From Acidimicrobiaceae bacterium (GTDB taxonomy: Bacteria; Actinomycetota; Acidimicrobiia; Acidimicrobiales; RAAP-2), in contig PKYA01000108.1 in the NCBI GenBank assembly GCA_003133545.1, forward strand, positions 1 through 50,563: 50,563 bases of DNA, given 5' to 3'. Below the pieces are notes generated by a model. That model worked only from the letters and a program-made list of their open reading frames with translations. It was not told where the DNA came from and did not search any database. Numbering within the stretch: the first letter of the stretch is position 1; each line of letters opens with the position of its first letter. The position numbers and the translations under genes are program-made. This document shows positions 8,915 to 17,549 of this stretch, piece after piece.

Positions 8915-9526
8915 TCAGTCCGAGCTGGCACCTCGGGGCCCGCGTTCCCTGACCGCGGTCACCGCCGTCATCGCATCGCGCAGCTCTTTGATCCAATCGG
9001 CTTCATGCTGCGCCACCAGGCGTACGCACCACGCCAGCGCCTCGCTGCGGCTGCGGGCCACTCCCGCGTCGATCAGGGTGTCGAGCACCCGGCGGTCGGC
9101 CAGGCGGAGCCGTGTCATCACCGGCACTCCGGCCGTGGTGAACAGGACCCGCGAGCTGCCACATTGGGCGCCCCACGAGACGGCGCGTCGGAACGCAGGC
9201 TGGGCTTCCTCCGCGATGCGCATGCGCGCCCCGCGGCTGTCCTCCCGGTAGCCGCTGATGCGGGAGTGCTCGGCCACCCGCACCTCTTCCTCGCTGGCCC
9301 CATCCGCCAATGTCGGCGGGGGCAGCGTCCCCACGACCTGGATCTCGTCGGGGTCCACCTCGACCTGTGCGGGGCCCTCGAACCAGTCCTCCGGGATGCG
9401 GCCGGCGAACCAGGCGGTGATCAAGCGCTCCTGCTCGGGCCCCGAGCGCGGGGCCTCGCCCCCACGGCGCCGACCCCCTCGACGGGCCCGCCCTACGGTC
9501 TCTGCAAAGTCCTCATGAGATTTCAT
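8915..9526 (-). CDS. Ribbon-helix-helix DNA-binding protein with long N-terminal extension
   Basis: The protein is 203 aa. Residues 135-180 fit a C-terminal RHH (CopG/Arc-like) fold: a strand VMTRLRL, helix A ADRRVLDTLIDAG, then ARSRSEALAWCVRLVAQ as helix B with the family's SRSEA turn. Residues 15-35 are Arg/Gly-rich; residues 40-130 are acidic and of unknown fold. Three 8-bp tandem repeats run directly into the start codon, the kind of site RHH dimers bind side by side, so self-repression is likely. No toxin gene is next to it, so an antitoxin role is not supported. Its target genes are unknown. Confidence 0.75.
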   Translation of the reverse strand: MKSHEDFAETVGRARRGGRRRGGEAPRSGPEQERLITAWFAGRIPEDWFEGPAQVEVDPDEIQVVGTLPPPTLADGASEEEVRVAEHSRISGYREDSRGARMRIAEEAQPAFRRAVSWGAQCGSSRVLFTTAGVPVMTRLRLADRRVLDTLIDAGVARSRSEALAWCVRLVAQHEADWIKELRDAMTAVTAVRERGPRGASSD

Positions 9527-9548
9527 GATTACTAGATTACATAATTAC
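9525..9548. repeat. Three tandem 8-bp repeats (NNRATTAC) at the RHH gene start
   Basis: Read on the plus strand, three head-to-tail units of NNRATTAC fill 9525-9532, 9533-9540 and 9541-9548. They overlap the ATG (9524-9526) of the RHH gene. On the coding strand one unit includes TAATCT, a possible -10 seven nt before the ATG, implying a leaderless mRNA. A repressor sitting here would block its own promoter. The local AT content is far above the surroundings. Confidence 0.6.
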
Positions 9549-9727
9549 GTACGTCGAGGCAAGCGCGGTACCTGGCCCACGCTGCCCGCCGCTCTGACAC
9601 CAGCTCCCCGGCTCACCGCGGCTTCCCGCGGCCCGACCTGGCCGCGGCCGTTCCCCTCTCTGGTCCCTGGTCCAGGTCGAGTACATGTGCCAGCTGCGGT
9701 GCGGGGAGATCGCACCACACGATGTCG

Positions 9728-10198
9728 TCACCGCAGGGTCAGCTTGAATCCCTGATGCGATGACGCGAAACCCAGGGCCTCGTAGAAGCGGTGCGCACGG
9801 GGTCGCTGGTTGTTCGAGGTGAGCTGCACGCGATAACAGCCGAGCCCGCGCGCCCGCTCCAGGGCATCGGCCATGAGGATGGAGCCGATCCCACGGCCAC
9901 GAAGGTCGGGGTGCACGTGCACGGACTCGATCTCGGCGCAGAGGCCACCCTTCGACTGCAGGTGCCGAAAGACGATGAGCTGGCACACGCCGACCACCCG
10001 TCCGTCCACCTCGGCCACGAGGAGAGCGCCGGGACCCTGTGCGATCTCGCGAAACGCCGCGCGGTACGGTCCCAGATCGGAAGGGTCCTCCTTGCCCGCT
10101 TCGAGGGACCCGTGCGCAAAGAGCGCGACCATCGTCTCGATGTCGGCCTCTTCGGCTGGGCGGATCACCACGTCACCCTCCGGCACAGCCCGACTCAC
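9728..10198 (-). CDS. GNAT-family N-acetyltransferase
   Basis: The protein is 156 aa with a full GNAT domain: IRPAEEADIETMVALF at the start, VAEVDGRVVGVCQLIVF in the middle strand, then the acetyl-CoA P-loop in VHPDLRGRGIGSILMADALERAR (R/QxxGxG/A). It ends in HRFYEALGF, the usual beta6 segment. It transfers an acetyl group from acetyl-CoA to an unknown amine. GTG 10198 forms a GTGA overlap with the DinB-like gene's stop, so the two are coupled in one transcript. Confidence 0.88.
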   Translation of the reverse strand: MSRAVPEGDVVIRPAEEADIETMVALFAHGSLEAGKEDPSDLGPYRAAFREIAQGPGALLVAEVDGRVVGVCQLIVFRHLQSKGGLCAEIESVHVHPDLRGRGIGSILMADALERARGLGCYRVQLTSNNQRPRAHRFYEALGFASSHQGFKLTLR

Positions 10199-10698
10199 GA
10201 CGCGTCCAGGATCCGATCGATGTCCGCCAGGTGATGGGTGATCTCGTGCAAGGTGTGGTGGCCGACCCACTCGACATCGCGATGCGTCGCCTCGGGAAAG
10301 CCGTAGATGAGGGGGCGGCCCCACTGGTCGTCGCCCAAGCCTTCGAACGCCCCCGCGAACAGCGCGGTGGCCATGGCGACCTCGGCCGCGACCGCGGAGG
10401 GCGATTGCAGGTTGTAACGGTCGAATGCGACCCGCTGGTCACGGTACATGGGCTTGAAGGACGGTTCGTCCTCCACCAGAGCGACATAGAGGCGGTCCCG
10501 CTGCATCAGCGAGACGTCGCGCACATGGCAGGCGTACTCGAGGGGAGACCACTCCCCGGGCTCGCGCCGCGTGCGAAGGATGGTGGAGTCCGTGGCCAGC
10601 CTTGGCGCATACGCCTCCCCTCCGGCGCGTAGCGCGGTGACCAATTGGTGACGGGGCAGTGCGCCGTAACGGAAATCGCAATCGGGACACACGGACAC
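10195..10698 (-). CDS. DinB-like four-helix metalloprotein
   Basis: The protein is 167 aa. Metal-ligand-like His residues sit in CHVRD near residue 58 and in HTLHEITHHLADID near 150, the DinB/YfiT layout. EWSPLEYACHVRDV is the classic N-terminal motif of the actinobacterial DinB group (mycothiol-dependent transferases and relatives). An N-terminal CPDCDF motif could be an extra metal site. The function is probably a thiol transferase; the substrate is unknown. The start is GTG 10698. It is first in a two-gene operon with the GNAT gene, divergent from the phosphotriesterase-like operon. Confidence 0.78.
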   Translation of the reverse strand: MSVCPDCDFRYGALPRHQLVTALRAGGEAYAPRLATDSTILRTRREPGEWSPLEYACHVRDVSLMQRDRLYVALVEDEPSFKPMYRDQRVAFDRYNLQSPSAVAAEVAMATALFAGAFEGLGDDQWGRPLIYGFPEATHRDVEWVGHHTLHEITHHLADIDRILDAS

Positions 10699-10821
10699 GG
10701 CGCCATTGTGACGCGACCCGCCCTGCCGTGCGACGAGACGCCAGGCAGCGGCCGGCCGGCGCCGCTACGATCGCCGCGCCGCAGCCGCACACAGGTGGAC
10801 GGGACGACGAGAGGCGGGCAA

Positions 10822-11793
10822 ATGCCCCAGGTCAACACGGTGCAGGGGCCGATTGACGGCGCGGCCTTGGGCTCGACCCTCATGCACGAGCACATCTTCG
10901 TCCTGAGCCCGGAGATCGAAAAAACGGCGCAGGAGTGGGACGAGACGGCCGAACAGGCCGGTGCCGTGGCCAAGCTGCGGGAGCTCAAGGCGCAGGGGAT
11001 CGACACGCTGGTCGACCTCACCGTGATCGGCCTGGGCCGCTACCTCCCGCGCATCCAAGCCGTGGCGGCGCAGGTGCCTGAGATCAACGTCGTCGTGGCC
11101 ACCGGGGTGTACACCTACAACGAAGTACCCCTGTACTTCCACTTCCGGGGACCCGACACCGTTCTGGGTGGACCCGAGCCGATGGTGGACATGTTCATCC
11201 GCGAGATCCGCGAGGGCATAGGCGATACCGGCGTGCGGGCTGGCATCTTGAAATGCGCATCGGACCGGCCCGGCATCACTCCGGGTGTCGAACGCGTCCT
11301 GCGGGCGGTGGCCCAGGCGCACCGGGCCACGGGTGTGCCGATCACGACCCACACCCCGAGGCCTCCCGAGCCATGGGGTCTCCATCAACAGCGCATCTTC
11401 AAGGAGGAAGGTGTCGACCTCTCGCGCGTCGTGATCGGCCACAGCGGCGGCACCCTGAACACCGACTATCACCTGGAGCTCATTGAGAACGGCTCTTTCC
11501 TCGGCTTCGACCACTTCGGCACCGGCGGCTTCACGCTGGAGGAGCGGGTCGACGCGGTGGTGCGGCTGTGCGAAAGGGGATGTGCCGAGCGCATTGTGCT
11601 CTCGCATGACGCTATGTGCTTCGTCGACTGGTTTCCCCGATCGCTCATGGAGGCGGCTCAGGATTGGCGCTGGACCTACATCCCGATCGATGTACTCCCG
11701 GTCATGCGTGCGCGCGGCCTGCGCGAACGCGACATCCAGCGCATGATGGTGGAGAATCCACGCACCATCCTCGAGGGTGGCGCACCGTACTGA
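10822..11793 (+). CDS. Phosphotriesterase-family amidohydrolase / lactonase
   Basis: The protein is 323 aa, the family's length. Metal ligands are visible in order: HEH near residue 21, the carboxylated Lys in GILKCASD near 144, TTHTP near 176, GHSGG near 207, and SHDA near 264. Members hydrolyse phosphotriesters or, more often, lactones. ATG 10822 follows GAGGCGGG. It heads an operon with an acyl-CoA ligase 25 bp on and then a crotonase-like protein, so opening a lactone to give an acid for CoA activation is a plausible job. That pathway is inference. Confidence 0.87.
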   Translation: MPQVNTVQGPIDGAALGSTLMHEHIFVLSPEIEKTAQEWDETAEQAGAVAKLRELKAQGIDTLVDLTVIGLGRYLPRIQAVAAQVPEINVVVATGVYTYNEVPLYFHFRGPDTVLGGPEPMVDMFIREIREGIGDTGVRAGILKCASDRPGITPGVERVLRAVAQAHRATGVPITTHTPRPPEPWGLHQQRIFKEEGVDLSRVVIGHSGGTLNTDYHLELIENGSFLGFDHFGTGGFTLEERVDAVVRLCERGCAERIVLSHDAMCFVDWFPRSLMEAAQDWRWTYIPIDVLPVMRARGLRERDIQRMMVENPRTILEGGAPY

Positions 11794-11818
11794 CCAACAG
11801 ATACCTTCGGCCCCTCCC

Positions 11819-13327
11819 ATGACCCTCCTCCAACCCGACCTGCTGGCGCACCTGGCCGAGACCTTCCCCGAGGCCGTCGCCTGGAAGAACGTGGCTGACG
11901 GCCGCGCCCTCGGCATGCGTGAGTGGCACACCCGGTCCAATCAGCTGGCCCGCGGCCTCCAGGCGCACGGGCTCGAGCGCGGCGGGCAGGTCGCCCTGGC
12001 CATCACCCCTGACCAGCCCCTTGAATATCTCATCTCGTACATGGGTGTGCACAAGGCGGGCGGGGTGGCCGTCCCTCTCAATACCCGCTTGAGCCGCCCC
12101 GAGCTGCGGCGCATTCTGCAACTGGCCGAGGTGACGGTGCTCTTGTCCAGCCCGGACGTGCTCGATCACGAGGAGGTGGCCGGCGCCGTGGTGGCGACCA
12201 CCGGCGCCGCGGGGCCTTCGGGCCTGACCTGGAGCGATTTGTTCGATCCGGACCCGTCCGCTCTCGATCTTCGCCTCGCGCCAGATGATCTGGCTGACAT
12301 CATGTACACCTCGGGCACCACGGGCTCGCCCAAAGGTGTCCTCGTGCGCCACGGGGGACTCTCGTCGAACGACCGCGTCCCGGACCAATGGTCCGGTCAG
12401 GGCTTCGTCATGTCCTCGCCCTTCTCCACGACGAGCGGATCGCTGCTCGTCTGCGGCCCGATGCGCGGCGGGCTCACCGGCTGGTTCCTGCCGAAATTCG
12501 ACTCCGCACGTTGGCTGCACCTGGTGGAGGCCGAGCGCCCGGTGGTGGCATTCCTGGTTCCGGCCATGATGCAACTGATTGTGGCTGACCCGCACTTCGA
12601 GGAGGCCGACCTTTCGAGCCTGGCCATCGTCAGCACGGGAAGCGCCCCGATTGCCTCTGAGACCCTCCGCCGATTCGGGGCACGCACTCCGGCAGCCGAG
12701 ATCATGGTTGGCTACGGCATGACGGAGTTCGGCGCCGCGACGGCGACACCCCTCGGCGACGGTGGGAGGCACCTGGGATCGGTCGGCCTCCCTCTGCCGG
12801 AAGTCACCATCCGCATCATTGACGACGACGGCCGGCCACTCGACACAGGGGCGGTGGGCCAGGTCGTGATCTCCGGGGCGCGTCCCCAGCGGGAGTACTT
12901 CAAGGAGCCCGCCGCGTCGGCCCAGACCTGGAGGGGGGAGTGGCTGCACTCCGGTGATCTCGGCTATGTGGACGCCGACGGCTTCGTGTGGATCGTCGGC
13001 CGGTCGAAGGAGATCATCATCCGCGGCGGAAACAACATCGTGCCGGGCGAAGTGGAGTCGGCCCTGTTCACGCACCCCGATGTCGCGGAAGCCGCAGTGG
13101 CGGGCATCCCCCACCCGGTGTTGGGGGAGGACGTGGCGGCGTGGGTCGTGCCCCGCAAGGGCCATGCCCCTTCGGTTGACGGCATCCGGGCATTCCTGCT
13201 CGAACGCCTGGCCGACTACAAGGTGCCACGCCGGATCACCTTCGTCGGCGCTCTCCCGCGCAACGAAGCGGGCAAGGTCATAAAGTCACAGTTGGCAACC
13301 GTTGATGCCCCGCCGAGCACCCCATGA
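11819..13327 (+). CDS. AMP-forming acyl-CoA synthetase
   Basis: The protein is 502 aa of the ANL superfamily. The ATP loop reads YTSGTTGSPKGVL near residue 164, the A5 motif GYGMTEFG near 300, the A7/A8 region HSGDLGYVDADGFVWIVGRSKEIIIRGGNNI near 380-405, and the C-terminal Lys is in NEAGKVIKSQL. It converts a carboxylic acid to its acyl-CoA through an acyl-AMP. The acid cannot be deduced; the middle gene position suggests it acts on the product of the upstream hydrolase. ATG 11819 is used. Its stop overlaps the next start as ATGA. Confidence 0.93.
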   Translation: MTLLQPDLLAHLAETFPEAVAWKNVADGRALGMREWHTRSNQLARGLQAHGLERGGQVALAITPDQPLEYLISYMGVHKAGGVAVPLNTRLSRPELRRILQLAEVTVLLSSPDVLDHEEVAGAVVATTGAAGPSGLTWSDLFDPDPSALDLRLAPDDLADIMYTSGTTGSPKGVLVRHGGLSSNDRVPDQWSGQGFVMSSPFSTTSGSLLVCGPMRGGLTGWFLPKFDSARWLHLVEAERPVVAFLVPAMMQLIVADPHFEEADLSSLAIVSTGSAPIASETLRRFGARTPAAEIMVGYGMTEFGAATATPLGDGGRHLGSVGLPLPEVTIRIIDDDGRPLDTGAVGQVVISGARPQREYFKEPAASAQTWRGEWLHSGDLGYVDADGFVWIVGRSKEIIIRGGNNIVPGEVESALFTHPDVAEAAVAGIPHPVLGEDVAAWVVPRKGHAPSVDGIRAFLLERLADYKVPRRITFVGALPRNEAGKVIKSQLATVDAPPSTP

Positions 13328-14148
13328 CGGCCGAATTCGCCACCCTCACCGTGGAACGCATCGGGCACGTCGAGCGCATCACGTTGAACCGCCCCGAACA
13401 CCACAACCCACTCACCCCCCGCAGCATGCGGGAGATTCTGCGGGCCGTGGAAGAGGCGCGCGCGCAGGCTGAGGTGCGCGTGCTGATCATCCGGAGCACG
13501 GGCCGCTCCTTCTCGTCGGGTTACGGCTACGTGCCCGAGGACGTCGAGGAAGGCGACTTCGCGCGCCACGGCGCCATCGAGGACGACGTGACGGCCATGC
13601 TCGGTCTGGCCTCCACCTGGGCGCACCTATGGGACTGCCCCATTCCCGTCATCGCCCAGGTGCAGGGCAACTGCCTGGCCGGTGGCACCGATCTCGCACT
13701 GCACTGCGACCTGGTGGTGGCGGCGGAGGATGCGCGCATCGGATTCCCGCCTGTTCGCTCCATGGGCGTCCCTCCGACCCACATGTGGATCTACCATGTG
13801 GGCCCGCAGTGGGCGAAGCGGCTGCTGCTCACCGGTGACAGCGTCACCGGAAGTGAGGCCAAGGAGATCGGGCTGGTCGTCGCCACCGCGCCGGCGGAAC
13901 AGCTCGATCAGGTCGTCCTCGACCTGGCCGCACGGATGGCCTTGATCGGGCGTGACCTCCTGATCGCCAACAAGCGGGTTGTCAACATGGGAATCGAGCT
14001 CATGGGCCGATCGCAGCTACAGAAGTTCTCCGCACTCAACGATGCCATCGGGCACCGGGCACCCGAAGCGCTGGCCTTCTCCGATCGGATCGGCGAAATC
14101 GGGCTGCGCAACGCCGTGCGCGAGCGGGACGGGGCGTTCGACTCCTGA
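13324..14148 (+). CDS. Enoyl-CoA hydratase/isomerase family protein lacking both classic Glu
   Basis: The protein is 274 aa with a crotonase fold: LNRPEHHNPLTP near residue 22, oxyanion hole segments SSGYGY and CLAGGTDLALHCD. In rat hydratase the two catalytic Glu lie in GGGCEL and GQPEILLG; here the matching stretches read GGTDL (Asp) and GFPPVRSMG (no Glu). It is therefore unlikely to be a standard hydratase and may be a hydrolase, isomerase or other crotonase. ATGA overlap couples it to the ligase gene. It ends the three-gene operon. Confidence 0.85.
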   Translation: MTAEFATLTVERIGHVERITLNRPEHHNPLTPRSMREILRAVEEARAQAEVRVLIIRSTGRSFSSGYGYVPEDVEEGDFARHGAIEDDVTAMLGLASTWAHLWDCPIPVIAQVQGNCLAGGTDLALHCDLVVAAEDARIGFPPVRSMGVPPTHMWIYHVGPQWAKRLLLTGDSVTGSEAKEIGLVVATAPAEQLDQVVLDLAARMALIGRDLLIANKRVVNMGIELMGRSQLQKFSALNDAIGHRAPEALAFSDRIGEIGLRNAVRERDGAFDS

Positions 14149-14252
14149 GTGGGTGCCGGCGGCGACCTGGCTGCGCTTATGGTGGTGCCCGCGTGATCGT
14201 ACCCGAGCGTGTCTGACCAAAACCCAACATTGTCGAGGAGCCCGAGAAAGAC

Positions 14253-14774
14253 GTGACACCTCAGCGCTATGCCTTCGATGCGGTCCGCTCGTGCGTGTGG
14301 ATCGACGCCCGGTCCAACCTGCACCCCATCAACACCGAGACTCGCGGGCTCAACGGTTGGATCGAAGTCGGCGCCGGGCCTGATGGCACGCTCGACCTGT
14401 CGGCGCCGGTCAGGGGGCAACTCGAGCTCTCAACGGATCGCCTCTCGTCGGGCAACCACCTCTACGACCGCGAGCTGAAGCGCAGGATCGATGCCCGGCG
14501 CTATCCCCTGATCCAAGGGGAGGTTGTCGCCGTGGCGGCGACGGATGTGAAGGACTGCTACCTCGTGTCGGGTGACCTCTCCTTCCACGGAAAGACACGG
14601 CGCTATGAGCACAAGATGACCATCACCTTTCCCGACGAGGCATCCATCGCGTTGAAGGGTGACGACGTCTTCGACATCCGCGAATTCAACATGAAACCAC
14701 CCAGCATGCTCATGTTGAAGGTGTATCCGGAGGTCGCAGTGCGGGTGGAGCTGCACGGCAGCCGGGAACAATGA
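14253..14774 (+). CDS. YceI-like lipid-binding domain protein
   Basis: The protein is 173 aa. The pattern fits the YceI/lipocalin-like barrel: an opening S..WIDARSNLHPINTETRGLNGWIEV, then LELSTDRLSSGNHLYDRELKRRIDARRYPLIQGEV (the YceI D..R..FDA..YP segment), and DLSFHGKTRRY in place of the usual L.L.G.T. No signal peptide is seen, unlike E. coli YceI, so it is likely cytoplasmic. Family members bind isoprenoid chains. The start is GTG 14253 and its stop overlaps the next gene as ATGA. Confidence 0.72.
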   Translation: MTPQRYAFDAVRSCVWIDARSNLHPINTETRGLNGWIEVGAGPDGTLDLSAPVRGQLELSTDRLSSGNHLYDRELKRRIDARRYPLIQGEVVAVAATDVKDCYLVSGDLSFHGKTRRYEHKMTITFPDEASIALKGDDVFDIREFNMKPPSMLMLKVYPEVAVRVELHGSREQ

Positions 14775-15217
14775 CGGTCTGGCCGGGACCGGAAGGGTAC
14801 TGGGCCAGCGACGACCCATCCCTCATCGACATCGACCGGGTACACGAGTGGCTGTCGACCCTGAGCTACTGGGCCCAGGACAGGCCGCGCCACATCACCG
14901 AGATGGCGATCGACCGGTCGCTGAACCTGGGCCTTTACGACGCCGACGCCAGCCAGGTGGGATTCTGCCGGTGGGTCACCGACGGAGCCACGTTTGCCTG
15001 GCTCTGCGACGTGTTCGTCGCACCGGCCCACAGAAGCAACGGCCTGGGAGTGTTCATGATCGGGGTGGCGACTGCGCACCCTGAAGTCGAGGGACTCCGC
15101 TTCTTGCTCGGGACGAAGGACGCGCACGTTCTCTACGCCAAGTTCGGGTTTGCCGCTCCCGCCCATCCCGAGCGCCTCATGGAGGCGGGACCGAACCGGG
15201 CCACGCCCTCAACCTGA
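14771..15217 (+). CDS. GNAT-family N-acetyltransferase
   Basis: The protein is 148 aa. WLCDVFVAPAHRSNGLGVFMI carries the acetyl-CoA binding strand-loop (R/QxxGxG/A as RSNGLG), and LLGTKDAHVLYAKFGFA is the C-terminal Y..FGF motif. It resembles short GNAT proteins of the YjgM/YhbS sort. Coupled to the YceI-like gene by ATGA, so the two are co-translated. Its last 9 bases overlap tail-to-tail with the transporter gene on the other strand. The substrate is unknown. Confidence 0.85.
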   Translation: MTVWPGPEGYWASDDPSLIDIDRVHEWLSTLSYWAQDRPRHITEMAIDRSLNLGLYDADASQVGFCRWVTDGATFAWLCDVFVAPAHRSNGLGVFMIGVATAHPEVEGLRFLLGTKDAHVLYAKFGFAAPAHPERLMEAGPNRATPST

Positions 15218-16342
15218 GCCGGCCCACGCCAGGGCGGCCAGCGCGGCGGCAACCGAGAGCGGCACCACGATGACGCCGAGACGGCTGGCCTGGCGCACCG
15301 ACGGGTCGGCGCCGGCGGCGCGTGCCGCCCGGAGCCACAGAAACCAGGCCAAGGAGCCGCTCACGAAGAGATTGGGACCGAGATTGAGGCCGACGAGCAG
15401 GTCGGTCGGGTGGGGCGCCGTGCGGGCCGCCAACAACGCCGCCGCGGGGAGGTTGTTGCAGAGCACTGAGAGACCGGCAGCGACGATCGCTGTCCCCACA
15501 CCCCCCGCGTGCGCCAGGAGCGTGGCCGGGCCACCCCACGCCCGGCCCAGGGTCCCGAGCGCGATCGTGACGCCGAACAGCCCGACGAGGACCGGTGCGC
15601 CGAGCGCACCCGCCGCCTGTCGCGCCACGACCCGGCGCTGGGCCGTCCGCACCACGGCGGCGACCATGCCGACGATCAGCACGGGCAGAGCAGGCGATCG
15701 GAGCGCGACGACGAGCACCACGGCGAGGGCGACGGTGAGGACGCCCAACCCCAGCGTCGGCCGGTCCGCCCCGACGAGCGGCGTGGTGGGCCCCCGCAGG
15801 TCCCGACGCCCCCACACGCTCACGCAGCCCGCGGTGACGACGACCGCGCCGAGGGCGGCCGGCCACATGAGGCCCAGGAACGCCCCTCCCGAGAGGGGCC
15901 GGTGCCCGAGCACGATCAAGTTGGTCAGATTGGATCCGGGCAAGAAGAGCGAACTGGCGTTGGCGAGGAAGAGGGACCCGTAGAGCAGCGGGCGCGCTCC
16001 CCCGCCCCGGGCGCGGCCCGCGGCGATGAGCACGGGCGTGAGAAAGACCACCGACGTATCGAGGTTGAGCGTTGCCGTGACCACGACGATGAGCAGAGTG
16101 GCCCCTCCGAAGAGCGCGAGCGCGTTCGGGGCCAACCGGGCCAGCTGGCTCCCGGCGCTGCGGAACAGCCCGTCTTCCTCGGCCACCAGTCCGATGAGCA
16201 GAAGGCCGCTGACCAAGACGAAAGGGGACCAGGTCTGTGCCGCCGCCTCTGCGGCCCGCGGCGAGGCGAAGATCGCGGCCGCCACGGCTCCGAGTGACCC
16301 GACCGCGGCCAGGTACCATCCCCAGGGCGCCGTCGAGCTCAT
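15209..16342 (-). CDS. ArsB/NhaD-type (ion transporter superfamily) membrane protein
   Basis: The protein is 377 aa with 10-11 hydrophobic segments. Two inverted half-repeats carry the family's helix-break motifs: PGSNLTNLIVLG near residue 140 and NNLPAA plus LNLGPNLFVSG near 315-335. Members export arsenite or exchange Na+/H+ or carry anions. No arsR, arsC or arsA gene lies nearby, so arsenite export is only one option. ATG 16342 follows GAGG by 6-7 nt; a start at 16372 would add 10 residues. Confidence 0.8.
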   Translation of the reverse strand: MSSTAPWGWYLAAVGSLGAVAAAIFASPRAAEAAAQTWSPFVLVSGLLLIGLVAEEDGLFRSAGSQLARLAPNALALFGGATLLIVVVTATLNLDTSVVFLTPVLIAAGRARGGGARPLLYGSLFLANASSLFLPGSNLTNLIVLGHRPLSGGAFLGLMWPAALGAVVVTAGCVSVWGRRDLRGPTTPLVGADRPTLGLGVLTVALAVVLVVALRSPALPVLIVGMVAAVVRTAQRRVVARQAAGALGAPVLVGLFGVTIALGTLGRAWGGPATLLAHAGGVGTAIVAAGLSVLCNNLPAAALLAARTAPHPTDLLVGLNLGPNLFVSGSLAWFLWLRAARAAGADPSVRQASRLGVIVVPLSVAAALAALAWAGSG

Positions 16343-16465
16343 CGGTGTCCTCGCGAGGGGCTGGGCGCGCATTGCCCTGGCTTCATACCCCCTTTTCCGG
16401 GTCCCCACGCTGCCGCGCGCCGAGGAAGGCGTCGCACACCAGTGGAGCGGCGACCACAGAGGGCG

Positions 16466-16855
16466 TCAGCCCGGCTTGGTGAGCTCCTGGCCGAGGGTGC
16501 GGATCCTCGAGCGGTCCGCCGCAGGAAGCAGCTTTTGTTCCGAAGGGCAGAGCGTCAGGAGCGCCACCGCCTCCATGGTGTTGAACGTCGCCACCTTGAG
16601 GGGAAGGTGCGTCTGGGACTCCACGCTGCGGGCGGCGACGGCCAGAGACGTCAACGCGTTGTCGATGCCCCCTCCACGCGGCAAGAAAGCGCAGAAGGCG
16701 GCGCCGTCCGTGAGAAGCACCCGCAAGGCCACGTTACCCCGCTTCTGCACATAGGGAATCAGGGCCTCGTCCGCCTTGGTCACATCAGCCAGGTACAGGT
16801 TGTCCTCAGCCGGCGAGGTGCGCGGGACCGCCAGGGCTCCCGAACCCTTGCCCAT
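16466..16855 (-). CDS. Hypothetical protein, about 129 aa
   Basis: I do not recognise a family. The sequence is mixed alpha/beta-like with normal composition (LYLADVTKADEALIPYVQ, NVALRVLLTDGAAFCAFLPRGGGIDNA, RIRTLGQELTKPG), no membrane segment and no signal peptide from ATG 16855. The frame opens upstream to 16978, but that part is Arg-rich. The opposite strand frame is His/Arg-rich and looks like a shadow. It lies between a transporter and the MarR gene, all on the minus strand, with gaps over 120 bases on each side, so it is likely transcribed alone. Confidence 0.6.
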   Translation of the reverse strand: MGKGSGALAVPRTSPAEDNLYLADVTKADEALIPYVQKRGNVALRVLLTDGAAFCAFLPRGGGIDNALTSLAVAARSVESQTHLPLKVATFNTMEAVALLTLCPSEQKLLPAADRSRIRTLGQELTKPG

Positions 16856-17029
16856 TGACCACCGATCGGTCGCGCTCTGTTGCCGATCGGGTGCCTTTCC
16901 GAAATGGCGCGCCCGGCGTGGTGCGCGTGCTGACGTCTTCAGTGACCGGTCCGTGAGGAGCAGGTGACCGAAGTGCAACAGGCCGGCGCGATCGGCCGAA
17001 GCAGGAGGCGTTCACCCGGGTAGCCCCGC

Positions 17030-17518
17030 TCAGGCGTCGAACGGAGCCACGACGCGCCGGAGGAGATCGGCCAGGGCCGACTGTTCGGTGCCGTCGAGCG
17101 TTCCCAGGATGGCGCGCTCGCGTTCGACGAGATCCGCCAGGGCGCTGTCGACACGACGACGGCCGGCTGCTGTCAGCTGCACGCGCACCGAACGTGCGTC
17201 GGTGGCGTCAGGGCGGCGGCGCACCAGCCCGCGCCCCTCGAGGTGGTCCAGCCGGTTCGTCATCGTCCCCGACGTCACCAGGGTCTGCGCCAGGAGCTGT
17301 CCGGGTGACAGATGGTGTGGCGCGGGGGAACGGCGGAGAGCCGAGAGCACATCGAAGCTCCAGATCTCGAGATCGTGGCGGGCGAAGACGACACCGCGCT
17401 GGCGGTCGAGGTGTCGGCCCAACCGGGACACGCGCGAGAGGACTTCGAGGGGTGTCACATCGACAGCCGGCGCCGCCGTCCGCCATCCCCGCACCAGGCG
17501 GTCGACTTCGTCTTCCAT
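17030..17518 (-). CDS. MarR-family transcriptional regulator
   Basis: The protein is 162 aa. The winged helix runs from about residue 48: FDVLSALRRSPAPHHLSPGQLLAQTLVTSGTMTNRLDHLEGRGLVRR with the wing DATDARSVRVQLTAAGRRRVD, a textbook MarR pattern. It would bind DNA as a dimer and release on binding a small ligand. GGAGGG lies 7 nt before ATG 17518. It is divergent from a methyltransferase gene, and the shared gap has a perfect palindrome between its own -10 and that gene's -35, so it most likely represses both. The tamR-tam pair of Streptomyces has the same layout, but the ligand here is not known. Confidence 0.93.
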   Translation of the reverse strand: MEDEVDRLVRGWRTAAPAVDVTPLEVLSRVSRLGRHLDRQRGVVFARHDLEIWSFDVLSALRRSPAPHHLSPGQLLAQTLVTSGTMTNRLDHLEGRGLVRRRPDATDARSVRVQLTAAGRRRVDSALADLVERERAILGTLDGTEQSALADLLRRVVAPFDA

Positions 17519-17549
17519 GCACGCCCTCCGGGAGCCGGGAACACCCGCT

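Noticed and set aside
8915-9526. Toxin-antitoxin pair
   Set aside because: The RHH gene has no small partner gene on either side; the neighbours are an AhpD-like and a GNAT gene separated by their own gaps.
9601-9660. CCGCGG-CTTC-CCGCGG hairpin after the GNAT gene region
   Set aside because: Each arm is itself a common self-complementary GC hexamer and there is no U-tract; chance is likely in DNA of this composition.
10765-13165. Long minus-strand frames opposite the hydrolase and ligase genes
   Set aside because: His/Arg/Gly-rich antisense frames; the plus strand shows metal-site and ANL motifs and coupled starts.
15209-16342. Calling the transporter arsB
   Set aside because: No arsenic-related gene nearby; the superfamily includes several ion specificities.
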